Shown here: positions 1 through 13,500 of the stretch, piece by piece | Layout: every line of letters starts with the position of its first letter | Position numbering within the stretch: the first letter of the stretch is position 1 | Assembly: GCF_963675165.1 (NCBI RefSeq) | Contig: NC_087392.1 | Location: 1,069,001 to 1,133,000 of the forward strand | Length of the DNA stretch: 64,000 nt | Source of the DNA: Halichondria panicea | Lineage: Eukaryota; Porifera; Demospongiae; Suberitida; Halichondriidae | Direction of reading: 5' to 3' | Notes under the pieces: generated by a model | Seen by the model: only the letters and a program-made list of their open reading frames with translations | What the model was told of the DNA's origin: nothing | Databases searched by the model: none | Translations under genes and position numbers: made by a program

Positions 1-647
1 AGACCATTTAGAGGGAGGGGATCAGCTGAAGGTCATGTGCACAGGTTAGGTACATCCTAATGAAGTAAACAGATGAATGGCTTAATGAGGAAGTTTAGAG
101 GGAGGGACAAGCAGCACCCTGCTAGCTGTAGTTAACGAGTGTTTTCGTTACTGAGATTCGTCATGGAGACTGTTCTGGGCATGCTCAGTAGAGTCGGCTT
201 TGGTGAATAACACTTTGACACTGATTACAAGAGATTTGGAGTTAGTGGTGATTAGAAGGATTGCTGACATGTAAACACTTTGATTAAACTATGTTAACCT
301 TGCACTAAAGCGCTACCTATATTTTGTTAGCCAAAAAAGAGCCGCAAAGCTCTACACTACTGCCAGAAGCAGCAGCCATTGTGAATTCGGACCTTTTGCA
401 GAAAAAACCCCTTTTTTAAGTTATTCAATTGACAGGAAATGCATAATATTTAGCATTATCTTTGAATATCATCTTTAACCATCAGTCTGTTTCCATAACA
501 CTCTAATACTTTTGTACCAAAGCAAAACTTAAAAATAAAACATGCCTAAGCGTGCTTGTGGGATTTTTGATACTGTGTACTTATCATTAGTCCATCATTT
601 TGTAGCCGGCTACATTGTTATAATTATAACTGCCCTCTCTCTCTCAG
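1..647. other. Upstream intronic sequence, no exon seen
   Basis: No exon, RNA gene or repeat could be supported here. The first clear ASCC3 exon opens after a pyrimidine-rich tract ending in CAG at 645-647. Because that exon begins inside the helicase, this stretch is most likely an ASCC3 intron, with the earlier exons left of the window. Confidence 0.5.
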
Positions 648-3600
648 GTTGAGTCGAGTCAGAGGATGATCAGGATAGTGGGGCTCTCGGCTACCCTCCC
701 CAACTACCTGGACGTGGCTCATTTCCTCAGGGTCAATTTTTACAAAGGTCTCTTCTTCTTTGACGGGCGGTTTCGTCCTGTGCCACTCTCGCAGACGTTT
801 ATTGGGATCAAGGCGACCAATCACCTGCAGCGGCTCAGAGATATGGACGAGGTCTGCTATGACAAGGCCCTGGTCAACATCAAGAATGGCTATCAAGTAA
901 GAGTCACTATTTGTCTTAGTCATTGTTGCAATTTGGGGGATCAGTCTTTTCTTTTCCTGTTCAAATCTCACGTTGAAACTTCTATTGACATTTTTCGTAT
1001 AGAAGACGGCATGCATAATTACACTAATTTTACTGTTAGAGTGTTAGCTCTCATCACCCAAAACTAGATCAGTTTGCAATGTGCCAACATGTTCTTTGTG
1101 TACTCACAGGTGATGGTGTTTGTCCACTCTCGTAACGGTACGCTAAAAACTGCCACTGCCCTGAGGGACCTGGCCGCATCTAAAGGGGAACTCCCCCTCT
1201 TCCAGCCTGAGCAGAACCCCAAGCTAGGACTGGCACAGAAACAGGTGAATACATGGAGCCTGGTTGTGTTGTCAATAGTGATGGCCACGTAGCCTAAGGA
1301 ATGCCACGGCTATAGCAGCAGGGCTTGTTTTAATAGCTAACTTTGATTGCTCATAACTTAATATTTTGTGTGTTCAATTTCAACCATTTTCTGATTTTTT
1401 TAAAGTTTAATTAGAAAGAGACCTTTCTAATGGTATCATCAATGTTCATGTTTGGGAGATGAAAGAATTTACCTAATACCATGGATTATTATAGTCCATG
1501 GCCCAACACCAAAATTATATCAGTGTTATCACTCACACACCACATTAATTGTGTGCAGGTGGACAAGTCTCGGAACAAGCCCCTTCGTGATCTGTTTGGG
1601 GATGGCTTCAGCGTCCATCACGCGGGTATGCTGAGACAAGACAGGACTCTAGTGGAGAGACTGTTCTCTGAGGGGTTTATCAAGGTTCTGGTGTGCACGG
1701 CAACGCTGGCCTGGGGTATCAATCTACCAGCTCATGCAGTCATCATCAAGGTGAGCATACCATAAGCATAGAGGTGCATGGTTGTTTGTCCCTGTCTGTG
1801 TATGTGTGTGCCTTAGTGCTATCTTAAGTATAATATGTTACATATACTACTTGTACATACAGAATGAACCAAAAAAAACCTAATGAAAGGTTGCTAATAC
1901 AGTATAAATACACCTATCTCCATGGATACACACACCCTCAGGGCACACAGTACTGTACTTGTACATACAGAATGGCAGGTTGCTACTATTGTAACAGTGC
2001 ATGTGACTAACAGTGTATCTCCATGGATGCACACACCCTCAGGGCACACAGTGCTGTACTTGTACATACAGAATGAAAGGTTGCTACTACGTACTGTAAC
2101 AGTGCATGTGACTAACAGTGTATCTCCATGGATGCACACACCTACAGGGCACACAGATCTACAATGCCAAGAAAGGCGCTTTTGTTGACCTGGGCATCCT
2201 GGATGTGTTGCAGATATTTGGACGAGCTGGTAGACCACAGTTTGACAAGTTTGGGGAGGGTACGATCATCACGAGTCACGACAAACTCTCTCACTACCTT
2301 TCTCTGCTCACCCGTCAACAGCCGATAGAGAGTCAGTTTGTGGCTAGTCTCACGGACAACCTTAACGCTGAGGTGGGCGGGGTTCAGGTGTTTGACCCCT
2401 ACCACATTGTTACTGAGCAGTTCCCTATTGTTGTATAATTATACAACCTATCTGCTCAATAATGGAGTAGCAGTAGCCATTTGTCCAAAATATGGCTTAG
2501 CAAATGTATACCAATTTGTAATCTGTTGAATGGTAGAATCTCATTTTCCTTCAGATTGCACTTGGTAGTGTGAGCAACATTGAGGAGGCTGTTCAGTGGC
2601 TGCGCTACACCTTCTTGTTTGTGAGGATGAAGCTCAACCCTCTCATCTATGGCATCTCTAACAAGGCTAGGGAGGTACGTACACGTAGGTTACATACTTA
2701 GTGCCTGACATTCAACTAAACAGTCAAACCACCCCCACCTCCTTGGTCCTCATTCGCACACTCATTCTATATATTTACATACACACATACACATACGTAT
2801 ATGTCAACAAATTCACTCCTACGTGTATCTACCTGCACTACCCCCACACACCCCCACACACCCATCACACTCCACACACCCGTCACACTCTTCACACCCC
2901 TCACATTCCTCACACCCCACACACTCCTTACACTCCACACTCCTCACACCCCACACAGACGGACCCCAACCTTGAGGAGCACCAACGTACGCTGATCACA
3001 ACAGCTGCTGAAAAGTTGGACAAGGCCAAGATGATTCGTTTCGTCCAGCACACGGGTAACCTCCACTCTACAGACCTCGGCCGCACCGCCTCCCACTATT
3101 ACATCAAGTACGCTAGCATGGAGATCTTCAACGAGCTATTGAAGCCATACATGAATGAGGGACAAGCGCTCGCCATGGTCTCCAAATCAGAGGAGTTTGA
3201 GCAAGTCAAGGTTCGATCATAGTCAATGAGCTCATTTTGTAGTCCTGAAACATACTTCTATACCTTAATTGATAATTCATTATGCTCAATGCACAGTACG
3301 TACAACAGAGTACTTTATTTGTGTTATGTACATAATTATTATATCATAATGTGCATTGTTTTTGTTCATCCCTTGGACATGATAGTTGATGTATTGTGTT
3401 CATGATAGTTGATGTATTGTGTTCATGATAGTTGATGTATTGTGTTCATGATAGTTGATGTATTGTGTTCATGATAGTTGATGTATTGTGTTCATGATAG
3501 TTGATGTATTGTGTTCATGATAGTTGATGTATTGTGTTCATGATAGTTGATGTATTGTGTTCATGATTTGCTTTCTTGTGTCTCTTCAGGTGAGGGAGGA

Positions 3601-6600
3601 CGAGATATCGGAGCTTGAGATCCACCAATCAGTGTGCCGACTGCCAGTGCAAGGAGGGGTCGAGAACTCGTACGGAAAGGTCAACATCTTGCTGCAAACA
3701 TACATATCTCGTGGGGGGGTCGACAGCTTCTCACTGACCTCTGACCTTTCCTATGTGGCACAGGTGAGCAAAGTTATAGAGCTTGTTAGCACAGCAATTG
3801 CAAGACATACGTAAGGTATCTCTCGTTAACTTAAATTGAATTTCTGTGTGTACAACACCCAGAGGCATTGTTGACTGCCTGTAACGTCGTCTGAGAATAA
3901 AAGTTTCTTGGGGGTGGAGCATGCCCCCAGAAGGCCGTCTGATATTGCACACAGATATCCGGCTTGGCTTCCCCGTGCAATATAATTAGATACTCCATAA
4001 GTTATGAGCGTTGTGTATGTAGCATGTACCCATTTGTTGAAGACGTTGTGTGCTTCTGTTTCACAGAACTCTGGCAGGATACTCCGAGGTTTGTTTGAGA
4101 TAGTGCTACGCAAGGGCCTCCCTGTCATGGCGTCTCGACTGCTCACACTCTGTAAGTCTGTGGAGCATCAGCAGTGGGCCTTTGAGCATCCCCTCAAGCA
4201 GTTCAAGGAACGTCTCTCTCACGAGATCATCACCAAACTGGAGGATAAGAGGGTCTCTCTCAGTCGACTCAAGGACATGACCCACGAGGAAATCGGTGTG
4301 TAATATACATGACTTGTGGTAACTCACAGAATATAAATTATGGTCTGGATGATCCAACTTTCCAAACATTTTTTTTAACTTAAAATGGTCTTTTCAATAT
4401 GAAATTCTCAATTGTGTCCTTGTGAAGTTTCATGTGATCAATTTTTACCTGTTCTGAATTTTGCAGGTCACATGATACGTCATGTGAGGATGGGACGTGT
4501 TGTAGAGACCCTTGTTAGGGGATTCCCCTCTTTGTTGCTCACGGCCACCATACAGCCAATCACACGGACGGTACTCAAAGTGCGATTGACCATCCTCCCT
4601 GATTTCGAGTGGAGTGACAAACTTCACGGCATGACCTCTGACCCCTGGTGGATCTGGGTGGAGGACCCAGAGAACAACCAGATGTACCACTCGGAGTACT
4701 TCATGTTACAACGGAAGCAGGTGAGAGCTCTCAGGCATGTACGTACACGCACTAATGGTCTACCACTAATAGCACAAAAACAACACAGCTAGTACTTTAA
4801 CAGGTCGCTGTACACCCAATAAATGTTGCAAGTACATGTATATACATAATTTTACTGCACATACAGGTGTTGGCCAAGGAGCCCCAGGACCTCGTGTTCA
4901 CCATCCCGATATTTGAGCCCCTCCCCCCTCAGTATTATGTGCGTGCAGTCTCGGATCGCTGGTTAATGGCCGAATCTGTTGTCGCTATATCATTCCAACA
5001 CCTCATCTTACCGGAGCTCCACCCACCACACACGAAGCTACTCGATCTCCACCCACTTCCTGTGTCCGCACTCAAGAACCCCGCCTACGAGTCACTATTT
5101 AATTTCAAGTATTTCAACCCTGTGCAAACACAGGTGTTCCATACTCTGTACCACTCGGATACCAGCGTGTTGCTAGGCGCCCCTACTGGCAGTGGGAAGA
5201 CTGTAGCCGCTGAGCTGGCAATATTCAGGTGACATGTACAACATTGCTCAGTAATGTCCTCTCTACCCTCGTGTGACATGTATAGATCGAGCTTGTGTGT
5301 TATGTGCATGCATCTGTTGCTGTTAGCTGATTGTCAGTATTAGAGGTTCCACGAAGTATAAGTGCCTCGAAATTTTCGCGCTATACGGGTTTATATATAT
5401 ACCTGTACCTATCATGCACACACTCATGCATGTTGAGTTCAAAGGAATTTTCTGCATAAATTTCATCATTCCTAACGATGCCTGATACTTAAATTGCACT
5501 TCCCTCTCTTACAGAGTGTTCAATGAGTACCCTGGGGGCAAGGCTGTGTACATTGCCCCCCTCAAAGCGCTGGTGCGTGAGAGGGTGGCCGACTGGAGGA
5601 AGAAGCTCGAGGGAGCTCTGGGGAAGACGGTGGTGGAGCTAACAGGAGATACCTCCCCTGACATCCGCGCTGTGGAGAGGGCAGATGTCATAGTTACCAC
5701 ACCTGAGAAGTGGGACGGCATCAGTCGCAGCTGGCAAAATAGGTATAATAATATTATAGCCTCCATTCTCTTGGCAACCGAACTTCAAATTCCTTTGATA
5801 AGCTACTTAGGTTAAAGCGACTGCCAAGTAGACAATATTATATTTCCTGTAGGTCATATGTACAAGCGATGCGTGTGCTGATAATTGATGAGATTCATCT
5901 CCTTGGCGATGAGAGGGGACCTGTCCTGGAGGTGATTGTTTCTCGTACCAACTTCATAGCGTCTCACACCGGCCAGGCTGTGAGAGTGGTGGGCCTCTCC
6001 ACCGCTCTAGCCAACGCTAAGGACCTCGCTGATTGGCTGTGCATCAAACAGGTGGACACCAATTGATATGAAGTTACTCTAGATAGAAAATAATTATGCT
6101 TTTATTTATTGGTTTTATTGGGAGTAGTCTGCTCTTAGTATTATATAGCTATTATTTTCCTGATCTCAGCTCGTTTGAAGGCACATGTACACAGTAATTA
6201 ATATTAATATATATACATGTACTTTTATCTACCCCTTCCAATCTTGTACATGTGTTAACGCAGGGCGGTCTGTTCAACTTCCACCCAGCAGTGAGGCCCG
6301 TTCAGTTGGAGGTTCACATCGATGGCTTCCCTGGGAAGCACTACTGCCCTAGAATGGCTACCATGAACAAGCCTTCGTACACCGCCATTAAGACTTATTC
6401 TCCCGACAAACCTGTTTTGATATTTGTCTCCTCGCGTCGTCAAACCAGACTGACGGCTTTTGATCTTGTAACGTACGTGGCCGCTGAGGACGACACCAAA
6501 CAATGGCTGCACATACCGGACCAACAGGTGTGTGTGTGTGTGTGCGTGCGTGCGTGTGTTGTGTGTGTGTGTGTGTGTGTGTGTGTCATAGTAACCTCAC

Positions 6601-8188
6601 ATTCTGTGCCTCTGTAAGCATGGAAATGCTTGTACCATTCTCTTTGATTTCAAATCTATACTGCCTCCAGATCACTCAGATGATTAGAGTACCTTTACTA
6701 CAGCACATGTACCCTTTACTCCCTCCTTTAGTTGGATCCCCTGCTGGAGGGAGTCCGTGACACCAACCTCAAGTTCAGTCTGGCATTTGGAGTGGGACTG
6801 CATCACGCTGGTCTGCACGAGAAAGACAGAAACCTTGTCGAAGAATTATTTGTCAACCAGAAAATACAGGTGAGGAACAAAATATCAAATTTGGCTAGAA
6901 ATCATTTGTGTTCGTATAAATAAACCATTTATTCTTATTGCAGATCTTGATAGCCACCAGCACTCTTGCCTGGGGTGTCAACTTCCCCGCTCATCTGGTA
7001 GTCGTCAAGGGAACAGAGTACTTTGACGGCAAGTTGCAGCGTTATGTGGACTACCCAATCACAGACGTGCTTCAGATGATGGGGAGAGCGGGGCGACCAC
7101 AGTATGATGACAGGGGTGTGGCAGTTATCCTCGTACATGACATCAAGAAACACTTTTATAAGAAGTTTCTCTACGAGCCGTTTCCAGTGGAGTCAAAGTA
7201 AGTGGGTGTTGCCTTGTACCTTTTAGGCTGTAGGCTAAGGTAGTAATTATAGATTCTGTCTCAGTATTGCACATGGGAGCATAATTATGTGTGTGCTTGG
7301 AGGGGAATTAATTACTGGACGTATCGTTGGCTAACTTGACGAAGCCGTAAATATCGATTAGAGCCAATTCAAAACTGAAAATTAACTGCGTCAAGAGCTA
7401 TGCAATATTATGTCAAGATCAACAATCTGTGATGCATTTGCCCCCCTCACAGTCTGCTGGCCGTCCTGTCTGACCATCTCAATGCTGAGATAGTGGCAGG
7501 CACCATTACCTCCAAACAAGACGCCATGGACTATGTCACCTGGACCTACTTCTTCCGTCGACTCCTCATGAACCCCTCCTTCTATCAGCTGGAGGACACG
7601 GCTAAGGGCTCTGTCAACACCTTCCTCTCTGGCGTAGTGGCCAGGGCTCTGACAGCCCTCGAGAGCTCTTACTGCATTCAGGTGGAAGAGGTATGTATAA
7701 GGAGTGTGTGTGTCCACTGCAGGCTGTATCTGAGCCTTGATGTGTGTATACCGTATAGCGGGTAATTTTTGGGGGACAAAATATTGAGACATTTTGTGGG
7801 TAATATTTTCGTGGTTGGAGCTTGCACTGCAGGTAAAGGTAGGCAAGATCGCTTCATTTGTGGTAAATATTCGTGGTCAGAGCTCCAACCACGAAAACCA
7901 TGAATATTTTGCCCCACGAAAATCACCTGCTATACGGTACATGACTGTGTGTGTGTGTGTTGATATACGGTATTAGATCCACATTGTATTGAATTAACCC
8001 ACAGTGCTATCTCTCATATTGGAGAAGTTTTACACTATTCTGCTCACTCACAATGCAGCGGTTTATTGCTTGTGTAGTGAGGGAATTTTAGCATATTGCT
8101 TAACCTTATCGCTGATTTGCATTATCGAAGTTACGTACATAGCCTTAGATTGATTGCAAACAGCTAAAGGTAATCAATCACCACCTGT

Positions 8189-8253
<65 letters not shown>

Positions 8254-10285
8254 ACAGCCAGTAGCTACACACACACACACACACACACATATAAGTAGAA
8301 CACAACTAAGTACTGTGTAACAATTTTGAATATCATGTTTGCTCCTACATGTATGTAACTCCATCACCATGACTGCAGGATGATAGAACAATCCAGTCGC
8401 TCACTCTCGGCTGCATAGCTTCCTTCTACTACCTCCACCACACCACCGTGCGGTTGTTCAGAGAAAAGCTCTACGCTCACTCCACTTTCCAGGACCTGCT
8501 GCAGCTGCTCTGTGTGAGTCAGTGTACTGTACCTGTCTGTTGTAGTTGTAGTGACTTGGTCATGTGCTGTATAGCGGGTACGTTTTGAGGGATAAACTCC
8601 TGTACTGAAGCATTGCCCCAGACACTGTTTATTTGTTTAGTATCTCTCACTCTACACATACCCAGGATGCCTCGGAGTATAATGAGCTGCCAGTGAGACA
8701 TAATGAGGATGTGATGAATACCGCGTTGGCCAAAAAGCTGCCCCTACCAGTCTCACCCCCTGACAGCTACGATAGTCCACACTCTAAGGCTCATCTCCTA
8801 CTGCAAGCTCACTTCAGTCACAGCGACCTGCCAATAGCAGACTACCAGACAGACACAAAGTCCGTATTAGACCAGGCCCTCAGGATATTACAGGTGTGTG
8901 TGTACACTGTACGAGTAGACATAATTATATAGCTGAGAATTTATCAGAAGTCATGCAAATTTCGACTTTCTTGGCCATTCCTTGTAACTTATAGCATTTC
9001 ATGTTTTGTGGTCTAGTCTCCTCTCACTTCCCATTTGTATATATATACTACTCTTCCTCTGTATAGGCCCTGGTGGACATTTCTGCTAATGAGGGTTGGT
9101 TGTCAACCACTCTCAAGTTGATGCACATAGTACAGATGTGTGTACAAGGGAGGTGGGTCTCTGACCCCTCCCTCCTCATACTCCCCCACCTAGACCACAC
9201 CCACATTGAGCTGCTCAACAAGAAGCTGACCAAGGGGGCAGGTGTCACTGAGCTCACCTCCCTCCCCGAGTTGATGACTGTGATGGAGAGACAGAGAGGG
9301 TTCTTACTGTCATCTCTTGTGGACACTCGTGCTCTCACCAGAGAGCAAGTAACCAAGGTATGGACGTATTACTAATACTGCAAGTACTTGTGAATGGACT
9401 TTGTATCACTGGTTCTGCATTTTATTAGTTACTGTACTGACATGCAATACATGTACCTTTATATAGCGTGCCCACAATTGTCAGTTTATTTCCTCACCAA
9501 ATTTAACTCATTGTTGTATTATAATTATGTAGTACAGTTGCCTATAGTTACGTACATTGGTTATGATGCCTGTACAGATCCAGGAAGTGATTCAGAGACT
9601 CCCGATTGTTGTCCTCTCCCACAAGCTTAGTGTTGGGAAGAAGGATCTGGGGCATGCTAAGCGCGGCTCCTCCACTGTTGGCCAGACCGTGAGAGAGAGA
9701 CAATGGACGGACGTACCAGCTGGAGAGGAGTGTGCTATTCACTTGGATCTGACTCAGCGTTGTCTGGCTAGAAAGAGGGTGAGTTCTTGTACTATACGTA
9801 AGTATCATGTGTTTGCATACTGCCCATTTGTGCTTGGTAAAACTTCCCACTACTGTAGTTACACCCCATGACCTTCATCACTAAGTCATATACATAATTA
9901 TAACCAGGAGTATTCATGCACTCCTGGTATAACTATTAAAGGCTTAAACTTTTTTTTAAACGTTCAGAGATACTTTTACCTCTCTCATCATGCATATGTG
10001 TATTTTATGCAGGATAATTCAAGGGCCTATGCTCCGAGGTTCCCGAAGACCAAGGATGAGGGATGGTGGCTGGTCCTGGGGGAGGTGGACAGTGGGGAGC
10101 TGCTGGCTTTGAAGAGGATCGGCCGCATCAGAGGGAGAACTCAAAGCTCTCTGGCATTCCCTGCCCCGGATGAACCCTCTAGGAAGATACTAACACTTTA
10201 TTTGATGAGCGACTGTTATTTAGGCCTAGACCAACAATTTGATTTATCTCTGAATTTTGTAATCACTGGAACAAATGAAAATTGA
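648..10285 (+). CDS. ASCC3: ASCC3-like Ski2/Brr2-type helicase, 5' partial
   Basis: Helicase subunit of the ASC-1 complex, which in other animals acts in alkylation repair and in splitting collided ribosomes. Twenty-one exons join in phase: 648-896, 1110-1244, 1559-1750, 2148-2372, 2555-2674, 2959-3210, 3590-3763, 4067-4295, 4467-4720, 4867-5228, 5515-5742, 5853-6051, 6264-6527, 6732-6869, 6944-7197, 7453-7690, 8379-8513, 8666-8893, 9067-9357, 9578-9778, 10013-10285. They encode about 1546 residues. The read opens at motif III of cassette 1 ([13 protein letters not shown]), then has motif VI (GRAGRPQ), Sec63 domain 1, a complete cassette 2 with Walker A (GAPTGSGKT), DEIH, STALANA and a second GRAGRPQ, then Sec63 domain 2. 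The human protein is about 2200 residues, so roughly 650 N-terminal residues lie outside. The DEIH box and STALANA motif fit ASCC3 better than Brr2. It ends 222 bp from the convergent neighbour. Confidence 0.95.
1349..1520 (+). repeat. Dispersed repeat, copy 1
   Basis: About 170 bp in an ASCC3 intron. It shares an ordered set of words (ATAACTT, TTCAATTTCAA, GAAAGAGACCTTTC, GTATCATCAATGTTCA, ACCATGGATTAT) with copies at 37300-37536 and 42143-42240. No coding potential or clear terminal repeats were seen. Confidence 0.6.
1912..2160 (+). repeat. Tandem repeat of about 100 bp spanning a 3' splice site
   Basis: Two full units and part of a third, each with CCATGGAT, CACACAC and AGGGCACACAG. The last unit carries the true acceptor of the exon at 2148 (CCTACAG then GGCACACAG). 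Earlier units have CCCTCAG in the same context. Confidence 0.75.
3378..3566 (+). repeat. 23-bp minisatellite
   Basis: About eight nearly perfect head-to-tail copies of a 23-bp unit built on GATAGTTGATGTATTG, inside the ASCC3 intron between exons 2959-3210 and 3590-3763. Copies abut with no spacers. Confidence 0.9.
6528..6587 (+). repeat. (GT)n tract starting at a 5' splice site
   Basis: Interrupted GT microsatellite beginning at the donor of the ASCC3 exon ending at 6527, so the donor dinucleotide is the first repeat unit. Confidence 0.85.
7749..7939. mobile_element. Non-autonomous inverted-repeat element (MITE-like)
   Basis: The left end TACCGTATAGCGGGTA is mirrored by CCTGCTATACGGTA at the right. 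The inner arms also pair (TTCGTGGTTGGAGCT with AGCTCCAACCACGAA). About 191 bp, bounded by TA, with no ORF, in an ASCC3 intron. Likely a DNA-transposon derivative. The same family recurs at 23160-23340. Confidence 0.75.
8190..8290 (+). repeat. (CA)n microsatellite
   Basis: Long CA tract with one interruption in an ASCC3 intron. The Cys-Val reading frames across it are repeat artefacts. Confidence 0.9.
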
Positions 10286-10507
10286 TGTTTCCATATATAA
10301 TTCATGTAAAATAATAATTTAAAAACAAAATTGAAACAAGCGTGTCTGTCATGTACATGGAAAATGATGAAGTTGCATATTGAAATGAGAATGAACTGTG
10401 TGTGTCAACAAGTCCGGTGATAGTATGGATAATGGTGTTAGAGAAGAAACGAACAAGTGATAAATGAGAATATAAATTATTATAATTATACAGGTTGGTG
10501 ATGATCG

Positions 10508-13500
10508 TTAGTACACCCAATGGGACTCGCCCGTGACCTGATCTCGCCATATGCCCCACGGAGCATTATTCAAGAGGTACGGAGGAGGTAGGTTATTCTC
10601 GGCTTTCATCTCTTGAGGGGACGCAACAGCAGCCAGGAAACTATTAGCATCGCTATAGCTGTGCTCTCTGACAATTTGGTGTAGAGAGTGTGCTGACCAT
10701 TCCAGATTCTCGTCATTGCTTGGTATAGCCACTAGTGCCTCAGGGGACACGTTTATAGAGGAGTTGTTGAACACAGAATTACCACTAAATTCAGCAATGG
10801 AATTGTTAGATGCTTGAGCTGCATTTGGTGAGTAGCAGCTTTCATCACTTGAACAGTCAGCAGAATCTAAATCCAGTACGAGTTTGAAGGAGTCCACTGA
10901 TGAACTGGATTCGGAACATTCTCTATCGACTTTTATATCTTGAGGAAGCTGTTTTGGCGTCGATTCAGAGTCTCTCTGCCTTGTCGATGTAAATTTGGAC
11001 AGTTCAATGGAAACAATGAGTGGTGAATGGCATCTCTTTTGATGGGCTCGCACTCCTTCCTTTGATACGTACATCTTATTACACAATTTGCACTTGTGTC
11101 TCTTCTTAGCAGTTAGGAATATTCTAGCTGCATGGGATAATGAAGGTGTGTGTATTTAACGTTATACCCGTAGTTGTGCTGTCTGCCAGCTAAGAAAAGC
11201 ATGCAACAGTCTAGCTGGACTAGCTGGACTACATGTAGATTAAATGTCCAACAATTCAGGGAGAGGGAATGAACACAATGACTCACCCATTTCTCCACGA
11301 GAGCAAAAAAACAGACTCCTTGCTCTTGTTTTTCTCATCACACTGCCAGACATCATAGTGCATGTAGTGTGTTTGCATCAAATGCTCAACTTTTTTGTGT
11401 CTGTACCTTATCTGCATGTGGGCTGCTTCTTATTAGAGGAGCGTCGCCGCCCTCTTGCCACTTATCTGAGCCGCCCTCGTGTTTCAGGACAAAAAACCAT
11501 TTTAATACAGAATTTCACATTTTCAATTTTACTATAATTATAGACACATAAACAATATTGACATGAATTAACACAATTGACATGAAAATAGTCTTATTGC
11601 ACTAAGTGGCCAGCACTGTCTTTTATAGTTCTTGCTATCTGCAGCCGAGATCACGTAACAGGTCCTGCACAGAAGTCGTGACATTATAATCATAATTATG
11701 TCCATGAAAAATAAATTGCGCAAAAGTAGAGTATTAAAAAAACTAGTATTTGCTGCATACCTGGACGTGGTCCTTTAGCTTGATGTGCGACTCATTCTGA
11801 TAGGAGGAACCACTTTTGAGTGAGTCCGTGTGGTGCATGAACACCAACCCCAGACCACTCTTGCACTCTGCCAACTGCTTCACAAATGTTGGTAGCTGGT
11901 CCATTTGTACACCACAAGCTAGGATCAGTGCTTCAATCAGCTCTTTGCTGCAAATAAACAACAAAGTAAATCATGCAACTAAATCTCTGTCTGTTTTACC
12001 ATAATTATGTATATCTGGAGCAACAAAAGAATTTATATCCCTTACCATATTGCTAGGTTTGATTTCTTCTTTTTCTGATTAGTCCAGATAGCAATTCTGT
12101 TTCCCTTCTTGCGTCTAGACATGACCACTCCATTCACGAGGTTCCTCCTCACTGAGTTGCCGCCAATCAGCAGCAACAACTACAGGAGAGACGAGGGGAG
12201 GGGTAATCAGACTGTGATGTAAATACGTATACAAAGTTCAAAGAATTGCCGATTTAACAAACTAGCCACTTGAAAAGTACTATATACAGTATGCCCAAAA
12301 ATAGCGTGTATAACTATTGTACTTGTCTGCCCACTATTTTACGTCTCTGGTGCATATAAGAGCACACATGTACACAACCCTTACCACTTCCAACCAGGTT
12401 CTGTCCAGGATGTGAGGGCTCTCCTTGATGGTGAGTACCCACTTGCCTCCCGGCTGATTGGCAGGGTCCTCCCACAACGGGTTGATGCCAGCTTTGAAGA
12501 AGTGGTAGTTGGTGCTGTTCTCCAGGGCACTGGGAGGTTTGATGTTGTTGAACAGCTTCCAAAACTCCTCTACCTGGATAATAGAAATTGCAAAACATTA
12601 CACAATAGCCACACCATATGCATGTACTGCATGCACTTCATTATTAGGAGAATGTCATCACATACACGTTGCATATAAAAGAAGCCAGGGGAGAGAAGTA
12701 AAAGCTTACTGATGTGATGGTGTAAATTTGTTTAAGTGATGCCTTGTAGTCAGAGAAACTGTTCCTATGACTCCCAATGATCTTGTCATACCACAGAACC
12801 CAAGTATCACACAGAGAGTGAGTGCTCTTCGCTGGAACAGGTTTGATTGGTTGTGGGTCTTCTTTGTGTGTCTCGCTGCTAGGCCAGCTAGTTGGGAGAT
12901 TGCCGCCATCTGCTGGTGGGTATGTAAAGTTGAGAGGTTGTGGAGGTCTCTCGAACATATGCGGTGGGGGTGGTGGCATGAACATAGGTGTGGAGTGTGG
13001 AGGGAAGGGGGGGAAGAAACTGGGAGGTAGTGACCTGTGTGGAGGCTGTGGAGCATGTGCAGAGAGTGGAGGGGTGCCATTGCGTGTCAGGAACATATGA
13101 TGAAATTGTGGGGGGAGAGACATTTCTTGTTCTTTTTGCATCTTCTTTTGATCCAGCTTCTCTTGCTGTTGTCTCAGCTGTGCTAGTAGATTACTGCGCC
13201 ATTGCTCCATTCGAAACTTTTCCTCCTGTGTTGGACGATGGGTAACACTATTCGGACACAGATGATCCACGGGGGGTGGGTGAGGAGGAGCTTTAGTGCT
13301 AAGATCGGGCCACTGCTGAAATACTTCAACAGTTGACTGTTGTGTGCTGGACAATGGCGGTGTGGGAGATGGCGAAAGGGAGAGGGGAGAGGTGGAGCAG
13401 ATGCTCGATTGAGGACTAGCTGTCGATAGAGAACTGAATTCAAAACTACTTCGCCCACGAGGGATCTGATGAGAGAGCTCCTGCGGTATGTAGATGAGAC

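Noticed and set aside
3378-3566. Regular 23-bp repeat array, possible CRISPR
   Set aside because: Units abut without unique spacers and lie in an intron of an animal gene; it is a minisatellite.
12767-13245. Plus-strand Gly/Trp-rich frames
   Set aside because: Antisense of the Pro-rich region of the eIF4E-domain protein; no splice sites or family.
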